Below, in pieces: positions 8,398-16,409 of a stretch of 23,428 nucleotides of DNA. Below the pieces are notes generated by a model, which did no database searches, was not told the DNA's origin, and saw nothing but the letters and a program-made list of their open reading frames with translations. The stretch is from Sphingomonas sp. Its GTDB lineage: Bacteria; Pseudomonadota; Alphaproteobacteria; Sphingomonadales; Sphingomonadaceae. The first letter of the stretch is position 1, and each line of letters begins with the position of its first letter. The stretch is taken from contig NZ_QFOB01000024.1 in the NCBI RefSeq assembly GCF_003248515.1, forward strand, positions 1 to 23,428, read 5' to 3'. Made by a program: the position numbers and the translations under genes.

Positions 8398-8914
8398 CGC
8401 TCCTGCGCCAGCATGGCGGCCGCGCAAGCGGTTATGGGGGCTGTTGGGAGCCTTCGTCGTCGGCAGCTTCATTCTGGGCGCGATCAGCGACTGGCGGGAC
8501 GATCATGCATTGCTGATCAACACGACAGACTCACTGCCGAACTGGGCATTCATCATCCATCGCAACAAACTGCCGGCTCGTGGTGAGTATGTCTTTTTCG
8601 ACCCACCGGCGAGCGATCTGGTGCGTGCGCATTTCGGCGCAAAGCCGCAGTTGTTCGGGAAGATCGTCTACGGCATGCCGGGAGACGTTGTTGCGCATTG
8701 GCATAGCGCTGTCACTGTCAACGGTCGGGTCGTCGCGTACACAAAGCCGAAAACGAAATTGGGCGAGGCGCTGGCTATCGGCCCGAGCGGCGTGATCCCG
8801 GCCGGCTGCTATTATGTCGGTACGCCCCACAAGGACGGCTTCGACTCCCGTTACGCCGCGATCGGCTTCGCGTGTCAGCGACAGATCGTGGGAACCGGGG
8901 AGGCGATCCTGTGA
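8378..8914 (+). CDS. TraF/TrhF-type S26 signal peptidase of conjugative transfer
   Basis: 178 residues from ATG 8378, inside the end of trbI. A membrane segment at about 18-37 is followed by an S26 peptidase domain. The nucleophile is S52 in DSLPNW, which replaces the usual SMP by SLP. The general base is K95 in GKIVYGMPGD, the box D equivalent. C-terminal motifs VIPAGCYYVGTPHKDGFDSRY match boxes with the conserved DSR. In RP4 (TraF) and R27 (TrhF) this enzyme processes or cyclises pilin, so the pilin of this element, not in the window, may be a substrate. The symbol is left empty because traF is used below for the F-type pilus assembly protein. The stop overlaps the traW start. Confidence 0.9.
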   Translation: MAATANSAPAPAWRPRKRLWGLLGAFVVGSFILGAISDWRDDHALLINTTDSLPNWAFIIHRNKLPARGEYVFFDPPASDLVRAHFGAKPQLFGKIVYGMPGDVVAHWHSAVTVNGRVVAYTKPKTKLGEALAIGPSGVIPAGCYYVGTPHKDGFDSRYAAIGFACQRQIVGTGEAIL

Positions 8915-9567
8915 TCCGCCTGTTGGCCCCGCTCGCCGGCATCGCCAGCTTGGGCGTGGCTGTGCTGCTCACGGGATCCGAGCGGGGCGAGGCACGGGAT
9001 TTTGGTCAACTGGGGCAGACATATCCGGTCGTCGAGGCAGACTTGCTCTCGACGATCGAGACCCGGCTCAAGCGAGCCCAGGCGACTGGTGAGATGGACC
9101 GCGTGAACGCGGCCTTTGCTAAGCGAGCGGAAGCCAAGGTCAGGCGGCCTTCGCCAGTGGCAGGGATTTCGCCGGCCGAGCTGGCGCGAACCTGGAATTA
9201 TGATCCGACAATCACGCTCGAGCGCGAGATCCGGGATCATAAGGGGCAATTGATCGCCGCCGCCGGCCAGAGGATCAATCCGCTCGACTTCGTGTCGATG
9301 CGCCAGACCCTGGTCTTCGTCGACGGCGACGACGCCGGGCAAGTCGATTGGGCGACGGAGCGCTTCACCGAGCTCAACGCGAAGATCATCTTCGTCAACG
9401 GCTCGCCGATCGAGTCCATGACGACGCGTAAGCGCCGGTTCTTCTTCGACCAGGAGGGTCGCCTCACCAGCAAGTTCGGCATCCGCCATACTCCGGCCGT
9501 CGTCTCGCAGGCTGGCAAGCTGCTCCAGATTTCCGAAACGGTCCTCAAATCCGGAGGCCGCAGCTGA
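8911..9567 (+). CDS. traW: TraW, periplasmic pilus assembly protein
   Basis: 218 residues when started at GTG 8911, whose last two bases form the stop of the peptidase gene (GTGA). A signal peptide covers the first 28 or so residues. The mature start, with FGQLGQTYPVVEADLL, is close to the TraW consensus (F: a similar G-x-x-WPV-E-DLL pattern). A later part has LVFVDGDD and FFFDQEGRLTSKFGI, also typical of TraW. F TraW is about 210 residues; it works with TrbC and TraU in pilus assembly. The frame is open upstream to 8872, but that portion overlaps the peptidase and is not needed. Confidence 0.92.
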   Translation: MIRLLAPLAGIASLGVAVLLTGSERGEARDFGQLGQTYPVVEADLLSTIETRLKRAQATGEMDRVNAAFAKRAEAKVRRPSPVAGISPAELARTWNYDPTITLEREIRDHKGQLIAAAGQRINPLDFVSMRQTLVFVDGDDAGQVDWATERFTELNAKIIFVNGSPIESMTTRKRRFFFDQEGRLTSKFGIRHTPAVVSQAGKLLQISETVLKSGGRS

Positions 9568-9836
9568 TGCCGTTGTGGCTCGATCTGCTGCGGACGCCGA
9601 TGGCGGCTCCGGAGACGCGGGCACTGCGCCGCATGCGCCTGTTGTGGCAGGCCCTCTGCCTCTCGCTCGCCCTCGTCACAGCCTTCTTTGCGCAGGTCCA
9701 CGCCATACTGGGACGCGCGGCGCCCTGCCTCGCGTTGGCGTTGCTCGTCGCAGCCGGGCTGTACACTTGGCTCTACCTTCACCGGAAGAATGCCGCCGAC
9801 AACGCTTTCCTCGAGCGGATGGGGGAGGGGCGCTAA
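9567..9836 (+). CDS. Small two-helix membrane protein between traW and traU
   Basis: 89 residues with two clear hydrophobic segments at about 27-43 and 51-69 and basic ends, so a small inner-membrane protein. The start overlaps the traW stop (TGATG) and the stop overlaps the traU start (TAATG), so it is firmly embedded in the operon. I do not recognise it as a named family. Its place is not occupied in F. It could be a system-specific assembly factor of sphingomonad transfer operons, which is inference from position only. Confidence 0.75.
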   Translation: MPLWLDLLRTPMAAPETRALRRMRLLWQALCLSLALVTAFFAQVHAILGRAAPCLALALLVAAGLYTWLYLHRKNAADNAFLERMGEGR

Positions 9837-10852
9837 TGCGTTGGCTACGAGCCTTTCTGGGCGCTCTCGCCCTGCTGACGGTTACGGTGGCGCTGACACC
9901 ACGCGCCGAGGCGGCGCCGACCTGCACCGGCAAGTTCGTCAACCCGATCACCGACGTCTGCTGGTCATGCCTCTTCCCGCTGTCGATCGGCGGGGCGAAA
10001 ATCTGGCCGGGCAGCCGGCCAGACACCAACAATCCGGCTTCGCCAATCTGTGCCTGCGCCGATCCGCTCCCGCGCATCGGCATTTCCGTCGGGTTCTGGG
10101 AGCCTGTGAGGCTCGCCGACGTCACGATGAAGCCCTGGTGCTTCCCCAATCTTGGAGGCACGCGCATCGCGCCAGGCTTCGACATCGGCCAGGGCTACCT
10201 AGCAGGACCGTCTATGGTCGGTGGGCGGTCGCAGAGCACGGCCAAATGGCATGTCCACTGGTACGTCTATCCGCTCCTATACTGGATGGAGATCCTGACC
10301 GACTTCCTCTGCTTCGAGCAGGCGTCGTTCGACATCGCCTATATGACGGAGATCGATCCGCTTTGGCAGGATGACTCCCTCACCGCGATCATCAACCCAG
10401 AGGCGATCGTCTTCGCCAACCCTATCGCCCAGGCGGCCTGCGCGGGCGACTGTATCGCCGGAACAGCCGCGCTCCCGCTGGACGCTCTGTTCTGGTGCGC
10501 GGGCTGTCAGGGCAGCATGTATCCACTCAACGGCAACATCCCCGCGTCGATCGGGCATGTCCAGTCGTCCCGCCTGGCGCTGTCCCGCTTCGCCTACAAG
10601 ATGCACCGCGAAGGCCTCGCGTGGGGGACGATGGGGTCTGAGGGACTCTGCAAGAAATACCTCATGCCGATCATGCGGAAGCAGCAATACCGCTTCCAGA
10701 TGGTGAACCCGATACCGACGGTCAGCGGGCGCTTCGCCTGTTCCGCGATCGGCGCATCGACCATGCCGCCGGATGCCGGCCGAGCCTTCCCCGCCGGTGG
10801 CGAGGACATGGGCTACCTGGTTTGGCGCAAACGCAACTGCTGCGTGTTCTGA
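9836..10852 (+). CDS. traU: TraU, periplasmic mating-pair/pilus protein
   Basis: 338 residues; F TraU is about 330. A signal peptide ends near AEA at residue 26. The mature protein is cysteine-rich, with VCWSCLFPLSIGG near the start, ICACADP, WCFPN, FWCAGCQG, and a terminal NCC. These and DNA-transfer-linked segments such as WHVHWYVYPLLYWME are the hallmarks of TraU. It acts in the periplasm or outer membrane with TraW and TrbC, and matters for DNA transfer more than for pilus growth. The ATG overlaps the stop of the previous gene. The open frame upstream of 9836 is a shadow. Confidence 0.96.
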   Translation: MRWLRAFLGALALLTVTVALTPRAEAAPTCTGKFVNPITDVCWSCLFPLSIGGAKIWPGSRPDTNNPASPICACADPLPRIGISVGFWEPVRLADVTMKPWCFPNLGGTRIAPGFDIGQGYLAGPSMVGGRSQSTAKWHVHWYVYPLLYWMEILTDFLCFEQASFDIAYMTEIDPLWQDDSLTAIINPEAIVFANPIAQAACAGDCIAGTAALPLDALFWCAGCQGSMYPLNGNIPASIGHVQSSRLALSRFAYKMHREGLAWGTMGSEGLCKKYLMPIMRKQQYRFQMVNPIPTVSGRFACSAIGASTMPPDAGRAFPAGGEDMGYLVWRKRNCCVF

Positions 10853-10862
10853 GGAGGGAAGC

Positions 10863-11606
10863 ATGCGCCTTTTGGCTTTCGGCATCACCGCGCTTCTCGC
10901 CACTGCCGGCCTCTCGGCACTGGCCCAAACCGTCGACGGGCTCGACGTGCAGACGGTCAAGAAGAGGGCGGCGGACCTCGCTGCGGAGGCGCAGGCTTTC
11001 GTCGACCAGGTGAAGGACCGCGGTGACGAATTCCGCGAAGAGGCGACGGTCGTTCGCAAATCGGGCATGGACAACATGCAGCGGGTCGCAGCGACGGACC
11101 TGCCCAAGGGACCGGACGGCAAGATCGACTTCGACGAGCTGGTCCAGGGTGCGGCGAAGAATGCCAATGTGCCGGGCGGAGATGCGCCGCAGTTCATCGT
11201 GTTCGCCAGCCTGTCCATGCCGCCGGCTTCGCTCAAGCAGCTGATCGCCGACACAGCGAAGGCCGGGGGCGTTGTCGTCTTCCGCGGCTTCCCGAACAAC
11301 TCGGCCAAGGAGTTCGTCAGCCGCCTTGGGCAGGTCGTTCAGAAGGACGACATGCCGAACATCGGGATCGATCCGCGCCTCTTCCGCGCATTCAACGTAC
11401 AGGCGGTCCCGACCTATGTTGCCGTGTCGTCGACCTTCGATCTGTGCGCCGGCTTTTCCTGCGAAAGCAAGGTCCCACCCCATGACCGCATGGAGGGCAA
11501 CGTCACGGTCGACTATGCTCTCAGCACCTTCGCCGATGCGAATGGCCCAGGGGCCCGGATTGCTTCAGTCGCGCTCGCGAACCTCGCGCGGAGCCGGCGC
11601 CGGTGA
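10863..11606 (+). CDS. trbC: TrbC, F-type pilus assembly periplasmic protein
   Basis: 247 residues from ATG 10863, preceded by a strong ribosome site (GAGGAGGG). The frame is open further upstream but that part lies in traU. The signal peptide is cleaved near ALA at residue 21. A charged helical region follows, then a thioredoxin-like domain with FIVFASLSMP, VVVFRGF and VQAVPTYVAV, the pattern of the F-type TrbC family. F TrbC is 212 residues; it binds TraW and TraU and is needed for pilus assembly. The C-terminus has two cysteines (LCAGFSC). The stop overlaps the traN start. Confidence 0.92.
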   Translation: MRLLAFGITALLATAGLSALAQTVDGLDVQTVKKRAADLAAEAQAFVDQVKDRGDEFREEATVVRKSGMDNMQRVAATDLPKGPDGKIDFDELVQGAAKNANVPGGDAPQFIVFASLSMPPASLKQLIADTAKAGGVVVFRGFPNNSAKEFVSRLGQVVQKDDMPNIGIDPRLFRAFNVQAVPTYVAVSSTFDLCAGFSCESKVPPHDRMEGNVTVDYALSTFADANGPGARIASVALANLARSRRR

Positions 11607-13444
11607 TGCTCCGGACTCTTGTGGCCGCCCTCGTCGGCGTCTCCCTGGTCGCCAGCCCTGCCGGTGCTCAGCAGATGACGGTTGAGCAGGCGCGCGAGGA
11701 GGGAAAAGCCCTCGGCAACGCCAAGCGGCAGGACGAGAGCCTCGTACCGACGTCTGATGCTCAAGCCGCGGCCGTGCCCGGCTATACCGGCACCAGCCAG
11801 CCTCAGAGCACCTATTTCGAAGATCCGGACGCGCTGGTCGCCGCAGGAACCGCTCAGCGTTCCACCAATGATTCCTATCGGACTGTGACCGATCCAGACC
11901 ATACACGGGCCACCTTCAGCAATGCCGAGATCCTCGCAACCACCAATCGCGCGACGACGGTCGAAAATGATCCCGAGGCATACCTGCAGGGCGAGAATAT
12001 CGGCTCTGAGAGTGGCCAGTGTCAGCCGCTGCCGCCCGGATCCGGCGCGGCTGGCTATTACGAGGCGACCTGCAACACCGGCACCAAGGTCGACGAGACG
12101 GCGCCGGTGTGCCGCGTGCCACTGGTGGTCGATGTCACGCCTGGCGTGAACAAGTTTGTTTATACCTGCGAGAACTGGTCGCGCTCGGCCGCGCAGGGTG
12201 GCGACAACCGGAGCCGCCGCTGTGTTCCGGCGTTCAACGCCCCCGTCGCCAACGGAGTCTGTCGCGAGCGCTCGCGCGAGACCGTCATGTACGACGTCTG
12301 CCTGCAGGGGAATCCGCGCTTTTGCACCGAACCGGACATTCGCGAAGGCGAGATCATCACTTACGAGTGCGACAGCGCCGCGGTCACAGGCAGGCCGTAT
12401 ACGATCGAAACTGTCGGCCAGGTCATCAACGAGCATCGGGACGAGGGCATCTGCATCGGCGCGACCTCAGGGCAGACTTGTGAACTCACCTCCGAGACCT
12501 GCGTCGACAGCGAGCCGACCACGCGCACCATCAACGGCGTGGCCGTCACGCGGGCCTGCTGGCAGTGGGAGCGGCAGTATTCGTGCCATCGGCTTTCGCA
12601 GGGTAACGATTGCGGCAATCTCGAAGGAAATCGCCAGTGCACGTTTCTGCGCGAGGAGTGCCTTGACGACCCGCAGCAAGGCGAGTGCAAGGTAAAGGAG
12701 AAGGTCTACCGCTGTCCGACACCGGACGCGCCTACCTCGAATGCGCCGCAATATATCTGCGGCAACGATGTCTACTGCATAAACGGCGACTGCGAGCCGA
12801 TCACGCGCGAGGCATCAACAGAGTTCAAGGACGCGCTTGTCGCGCTTCACGCGATCGATGACGCCTCGAAGGGGTTCGATCCGAACAACCTGACGGTGTT
12901 CTCCGGAACGCGGGATACCTGTCACAAGCCGGTCTTCGGCCTCATCAATTGCTGCGCCGGCAAGGTGTCCGGCGCGTTGACGCTGGCGGCCGGTGGGGCG
13001 GCGCTTGCCGGCGGGCCCGCAGCGATCGCAGCGCTCGCCACGCCCTTCCTCGCGTTGTTCGCCTGCTCCCAGGACGAGATGAAGCTCGACATCAAGGACC
13101 GCATGGGGCTGTGCCACAAGGTCGGAACGTGGTGCTCGTCCAGCTTTCTGGGCATCTGCAAGACGAAGAAGACAGCCTATTGCTGCTTCGAGAGCAAGCT
13201 CAGCCGCGTGCTGCAAGAACAGGGCCGCGCCCAGCTCAACAAGCCTTGGGGCAGCCCGAAGTCCGAGCAATGCAAGGGCTTTACCATCGCCGAGTTTCAG
13301 CTGCTCGACTTGTCGAGGATGGATTTCACAGAAGTCTACGCCGACTTTCTCGACGCGGCGAAGCTGCCGGATGAGGTCCAGACGATGACCGAAATCCAGG
13401 CGAAGATTCAGAATTACTACGACCTGCATGGAGGCACTCCATGA
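11606..13444 (+). CDS. traN: TraN, outer-membrane mating-pair stabilisation protein
   Basis: 612 residues from ATG 11606; a GTG immediately before it (11603) would add one residue. The signal peptide ends near AGA about residue 21. The protein has about 32 cysteines spread through the middle and C-terminal half, including the pattern NCCAGK, SSSFLGICKTKKTAYCCFESKL typical of TraN. F TraN is about 600 residues and is the donor outer-membrane adhesin that contacts the recipient's surface and decides recipient specificity. A hydrophobic stretch (about 455-480) lies before the last cysteine cluster. Its disulfides are likely handled by DsbC in this operon, which is inference. Confidence 0.95.
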   Translation: MLRTLVAALVGVSLVASPAGAQQMTVEQAREEGKALGNAKRQDESLVPTSDAQAAAVPGYTGTSQPQSTYFEDPDALVAAGTAQRSTNDSYRTVTDPDHTRATFSNAEILATTNRATTVENDPEAYLQGENIGSESGQCQPLPPGSGAAGYYEATCNTGTKVDETAPVCRVPLVVDVTPGVNKFVYTCENWSRSAAQGGDNRSRRCVPAFNAPVANGVCRERSRETVMYDVCLQGNPRFCTEPDIREGEIITYECDSAAVTGRPYTIETVGQVINEHRDEGICIGATSGQTCELTSETCVDSEPTTRTINGVAVTRACWQWERQYSCHRLSQGNDCGNLEGNRQCTFLREECLDDPQQGECKVKEKVYRCPTPDAPTSNAPQYICGNDVYCINGDCEPITREASTEFKDALVALHAIDDASKGFDPNNLTVFSGTRDTCHKPVFGLINCCAGKVSGALTLAAGGAALAGGPAAIAALATPFLALFACSQDEMKLDIKDRMGLCHKVGTWCSSSFLGICKTKKTAYCCFESKLSRVLQEQGRAQLNKPWGSPKSEQCKGFTIAEFQLLDLSRMDFTEVYADFLDAAKLPDEVQTMTEIQAKIQNYYDLHGGTP

Positions 13445-13459
13445 CGATCAGAGAACCGG

Positions 13460-13864
13460 GTGATCGACATGACGGCCGTGGCGAATGATCCGCGCACCGC
13501 TGACTCTCCCGGCTGCGACTGGAAGATGACGGTGTTCGAACTGGCGATCTTCATGTGCGTGTTCCGCGCCGGGCGAGCTCCTGGCTTGGAGGAGATCTGC
13601 CACGTGATCGGCGAATGGTTCGAGTGCGCGGTGGATCCGACTTCGGCTGCCGCGCCCATCGAGCACATGCTCGCCAACCGCTGGGTCGCGGAGGAGAGCC
13701 ACTGCTTTCGCGCCACCGAGGAGGGCCGGAGTGCGGCGCGACCTTTGATGAATGGGATCATCCGCATGCTGGATCAGGGAACCCGGCTGATCGACGTCGC
13801 CCTGATGATGTCCGTGCTGCGCTTATCGAAAGGAGAGTTGGACCATGGGCTTCGCATTCTTTGA
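13460..13864 (+). CDS. Small winged-helix-like protein within the tra operon
   Basis: 134 residues, function unknown. After a disordered start, residues 22-91 read like a winged helix: helices at about 24-35 and 43-53, a third helix at 64-74, and a wing ending with CFRATEEGRSA, the pattern seen in PadR/MarR-like domains. A C-terminal helix pair follows, which may serve dimerisation. The GTG at 13460 and the ATG at 13469 are both possible starts; neither has a strong ribosome site. It overlaps the next small gene by 20 bases. F has nothing like it here. A regulator or a structural tra component are both possible. Confidence 0.65.
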   Translation: MIDMTAVANDPRTADSPGCDWKMTVFELAIFMCVFRAGRAPGLEEICHVIGEWFECAVDPTSAAAPIEHMLANRWVAEESHCFRATEEGRSAARPLMNGIIRMLDQGTRLIDVALMMSVLRLSKGELDHGLRIL

Positions 13865-14093
13865 GCCGGCGATGATCGCATCCCTGCTTGCTAGCCCAAT
13901 GCTACCCGGCCCCGTAGGGCAGGCCCAAACCTCGCCTGCTCGGTCCTTGTCGGCCTGCAGCGCCGCCTCCTCCTCCACGGCCCCGATCGACTGCTGCCTC
14001 CACATCGCGGCCTGGGACAGGCCACCGACCACCCCATCCAACCACCCCGCGCAATCCCAGGATGGTGCGGCTGACCCCGAGGAAGGACGATAG
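13845..14093 (+). CDS. Small putative secreted protein between winged-helix ORF and traF
   Basis: 82 residues, not recognised. The support is a good ribosome site (AAGGAGAG seven bases before the ATG) and tight spacing: two bases to the traF start. The N-terminus is hydrophobic (FAFFEPAMIASLLASPML) with a possible cleavage after GQA, and the rest is Ser/Ala/Pro-rich with three cysteines. It lies where F carries trbE (86 residues, membrane), but I see no sequence basis to equate them. The composition is unlike its neighbours, so it may be poorly conserved or not translated. Confidence 0.45.
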   Translation: MGFAFFEPAMIASLLASPMLPGPVGQAQTSPARSLSACSAASSSTAPIDCCLHIAAWDRPPTTPSNHPAQSQDGAADPEEGR

Positions 14094-14095
14094 AC

Positions 14096-14920
14096 ATGTC
14101 GAAGATGGCAACGCTGGCGATGGTCCTGCTGACGGTCGCGCCGGTAGCTGCCCCGTTGCGGGCGCAGGACGCAGGACGAGCCGACGATAGTGTCGAGGCT
14201 CTGGGTGGCGGTGACGATTTCTACTGCGGCGAGCGCAGGCTCGGCCAGTGGTTCTATTGTACGAGGCCGAAGCCGGCCGAGACGGTCAATAGTCAGCCGC
14301 CGGCGCCTGAACCGAGCGCGGCCGAGCGTCTCGCCGCGATCACGCGGCAACTGGACGAACTCAAGGCGCGTGCTATCCTCGATCCATCGGAGGCGAATGT
14401 CATCGCCTATGTGCGCTTCCAGCGCGAGCAGCTGGACCGCGCATCCACGTTCTCCGACACTTGGCAGCGCGCCCTCTGGCAAAACCCGGATATCGACTAC
14501 ACGCTACAGCGCCCGGTCAACACGGTGGCGAAGCGGACATGGCTCGACAACCGGAAGGCCGATCGCGACCAGGTCCTCACAAACCTCAGCCAGCGATACG
14601 GCCTGTTCTATTTCTACGCGCAAAGCTGCGGCGCTTGTGAGGTGTTCGCGCCGATCCTGCGCTCGGTCGCCGACAGCCACCGCATGGCGGTGATGGCTGT
14701 GTCCATGGACGGGGGCCCGAGCCGGGACTTTCCGAACTACGTCGTTGATTCCGGGCAGCGGGCGCGGATGGGTGTTTCGGGCAACGAAACGCCCGCCCTC
14801 GTTCTGTTTGACACCGCGACGAAGCGAACGATCCCGGTCGGCTACGGCATCCTGAGCGCAGATGAGATCATGGATCGCATCTTCATGCTCACCAACACCA
14901 AAGTGGGGAGCGACTACTGA
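14096..14920 (+). CDS. traF: TraF, thioredoxin-fold pilus assembly protein
   Basis: 274 residues; F TraF is about 247. Signal peptide to about residue 23 (LRA). Early FYCGERRLGQWFYC resembles the TraF N-terminal conserved patch. A charged helical part follows, with PS-ANVIAYVRFQ typical of the family. The C-terminal half is a thioredoxin fold with FYFYAQSCGACEVF, giving a CGAC pair at 178-181, and a TPALVLF cis-proline segment. As I recall, F TraF itself lacks a CXXC, so this one may be redox-active and may share the work of DsbC. Located in the periplasm. The stop overlaps the traH start (TGATG). Confidence 0.93.
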   Translation: MSKMATLAMVLLTVAPVAAPLRAQDAGRADDSVEALGGGDDFYCGERRLGQWFYCTRPKPAETVNSQPPAPEPSAAERLAAITRQLDELKARAILDPSEANVIAYVRFQREQLDRASTFSDTWQRALWQNPDIDYTLQRPVNTVAKRTWLDNRKADRDQVLTNLSQRYGLFYFYAQSCGACEVFAPILRSVADSHRMAVMAVSMDGGPSRDFPNYVVDSGQRARMGVSGNETPALVLFDTATKRTIPVGYGILSADEIMDRIFMLTNTKVGSDY

Positions 14921-16386
14921 TGCCCGGCTCTCGACAGAAGGGACTGCTCGGGAGGCTGGCTCACCGCGCCGGCACCGCTCTGGCCCTGGTCGCCGCATCC
15001 CACTTCGCGCTGATCGGCGTAGCGCGCGCCGATGTCGCCTCGGAGATGAACGGCTTCTTCAACGACGCCGGCGGCGCCGCGAACGTGACCGGGCCAACGG
15101 CCTTTCAGGGACAGTCGGCCGGATACTATTCGCTGGGCAACGTGTGGACACGCTTCCCGCAGAAGAGCGTATCGCCCTTCAACCTGCAGCTACCGAGCGC
15201 GCGTGCGGGCTGTGGCGGCATCGACCTGTTCTCTGGGTCCTTCAGCTTCATCAACGCCAGCGAGATTGTGGCGATGTTAAAGGCGACCGCCAACAACGCC
15301 CTGGGCTTTGCCTTCAAGCTGGCGATCGACAGTGTGTCGCCCGAGATCGGCAAGGTCATGGACGAGTTCAGCCAGAAGGCGCAGCTCCTCAACCAGATGA
15401 ACATTTCGAGCTGCGAAACGGCTCAGGCGCTTGTCGGGGGCATCTGGCCTCAAATGGAAACCACCCGGTCGACGATTTGCGAGGCGGTCGGCAACAGCCA
15501 AGGCGTGTTCTCGGACTGGGCCGCTTCCCGGCAGGGCTGCAATAACGGCGGTCAACGGGACGGGACGCTGGCCGGCAACACTGATCCTCACATGAAGGAG
15601 CAGATCGTCGGTGATCCCCATAATTATACCTGGGAGGCGCTGAAGAAATCCTCGAAATTCGGTGCCTTTGACCAGGCGTTTTCCGAGTATGTGATGACGC
15701 TGGTCGGGACGATCGTCACCACGCCCCCGACAGGCAGCGATCAGGGGCCGAAGGTGGTGATTTACGGTCCTGCCGAAGAGGCGGTCGTCACGGCGCTGTT
15801 GGACGGCACCGCCAGTGCGCCCCAGGTGAAGATCCTGAAGTGCAACAACGAGCTTTGCACGGACGTGTCCGACCAGACGTTGAGCGTGCCCGAGGCGAGT
15901 GCACTTCGGCCGCGGATCGCGACGATGATCAAGAGCATGAGCTCGAAGATCCGCAGTGACACGGCGCTCGACGCGGCCGAAAAGCAGCTCCTGAACATGG
16001 CCACCGTGCCGATCTACAAGATTCTCGCGGTGCAGGCTTATGCCCACTATGCGTTGACCGACGGCGAGATTCAGACGCTCTCTGAGATCGTCGCGGTCGA
16101 CCTTCTCAACGCGATGCTCGACAACATGCTCGACCGCGTCGAGCAGGCGAAGGTCTTCTACCAGACTGCGGACCAGGAGACGGCCGGGCAATGGCGCCAG
16201 CAGATCGCCGCCACGCGCGCCAAGTTCGCGCAGCGCGACGTCAAGCTTAGCAACAAGCTCCAGGTGACGATGCAGATCATCAACCGGAGCATCATGCTGG
16301 AATCGACCCTGCAGAACAGCATGACGCCGGGCATGTCCTCGGCGCTCAATTTCTCGCGGGGCTTGAACGCGCAGGGCCTGCTCTAG
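14920..16386 (+). CDS. traH: TraH, pilus assembly protein
   Basis: 488 residues; F TraH is about 458. Signal peptide ends near ARA at residue 37. The mature start DVASEMNGFFND with PTAFQGQSAGYYSLGN, and then CGGIDLFSGSFSFINASE, are strong TraH signatures. Later conserved pieces include NISSCETAQALV and a C-terminal coiled-coil region. TraH is associated with the outer membrane and assembles with TraF, TraU and TraW. The ATG overlaps the traF stop. No defects are seen. Confidence 0.97.
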   Translation: MPGSRQKGLLGRLAHRAGTALALVAASHFALIGVARADVASEMNGFFNDAGGAANVTGPTAFQGQSAGYYSLGNVWTRFPQKSVSPFNLQLPSARAGCGGIDLFSGSFSFINASEIVAMLKATANNALGFAFKLAIDSVSPEIGKVMDEFSQKAQLLNQMNISSCETAQALVGGIWPQMETTRSTICEAVGNSQGVFSDWAASRQGCNNGGQRDGTLAGNTDPHMKEQIVGDPHNYTWEALKKSSKFGAFDQAFSEYVMTLVGTIVTTPPTGSDQGPKVVIYGPAEEAVVTALLDGTASAPQVKILKCNNELCTDVSDQTLSVPEASALRPRIATMIKSMSSKIRSDTALDAAEKQLLNMATVPIYKILAVQAYAHYALTDGEIQTLSEIVAVDLLNAMLDNMLDRVEQAKVFYQTADQETAGQWRQQIAATRAKFAQRDVKLSNKLQVTMQIINRSIMLESTLQNSMTPGMSSALNFSRGLNAQGLL

Positions 16387-16409
16387 GCGCGGGAGGGGAG
16401 GGTTGCGGC

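Noticed and set aside
11513..12436. Minus-strand open frame of about 307 codons over trbC and traN
   Set aside because: Shadow of traN codon use; no domain is recognisable.
15277..16191. Minus-strand open frame of about 304 codons inside traH
   Set aside because: Antisense to conserved traH with no supporting motif or start signal.
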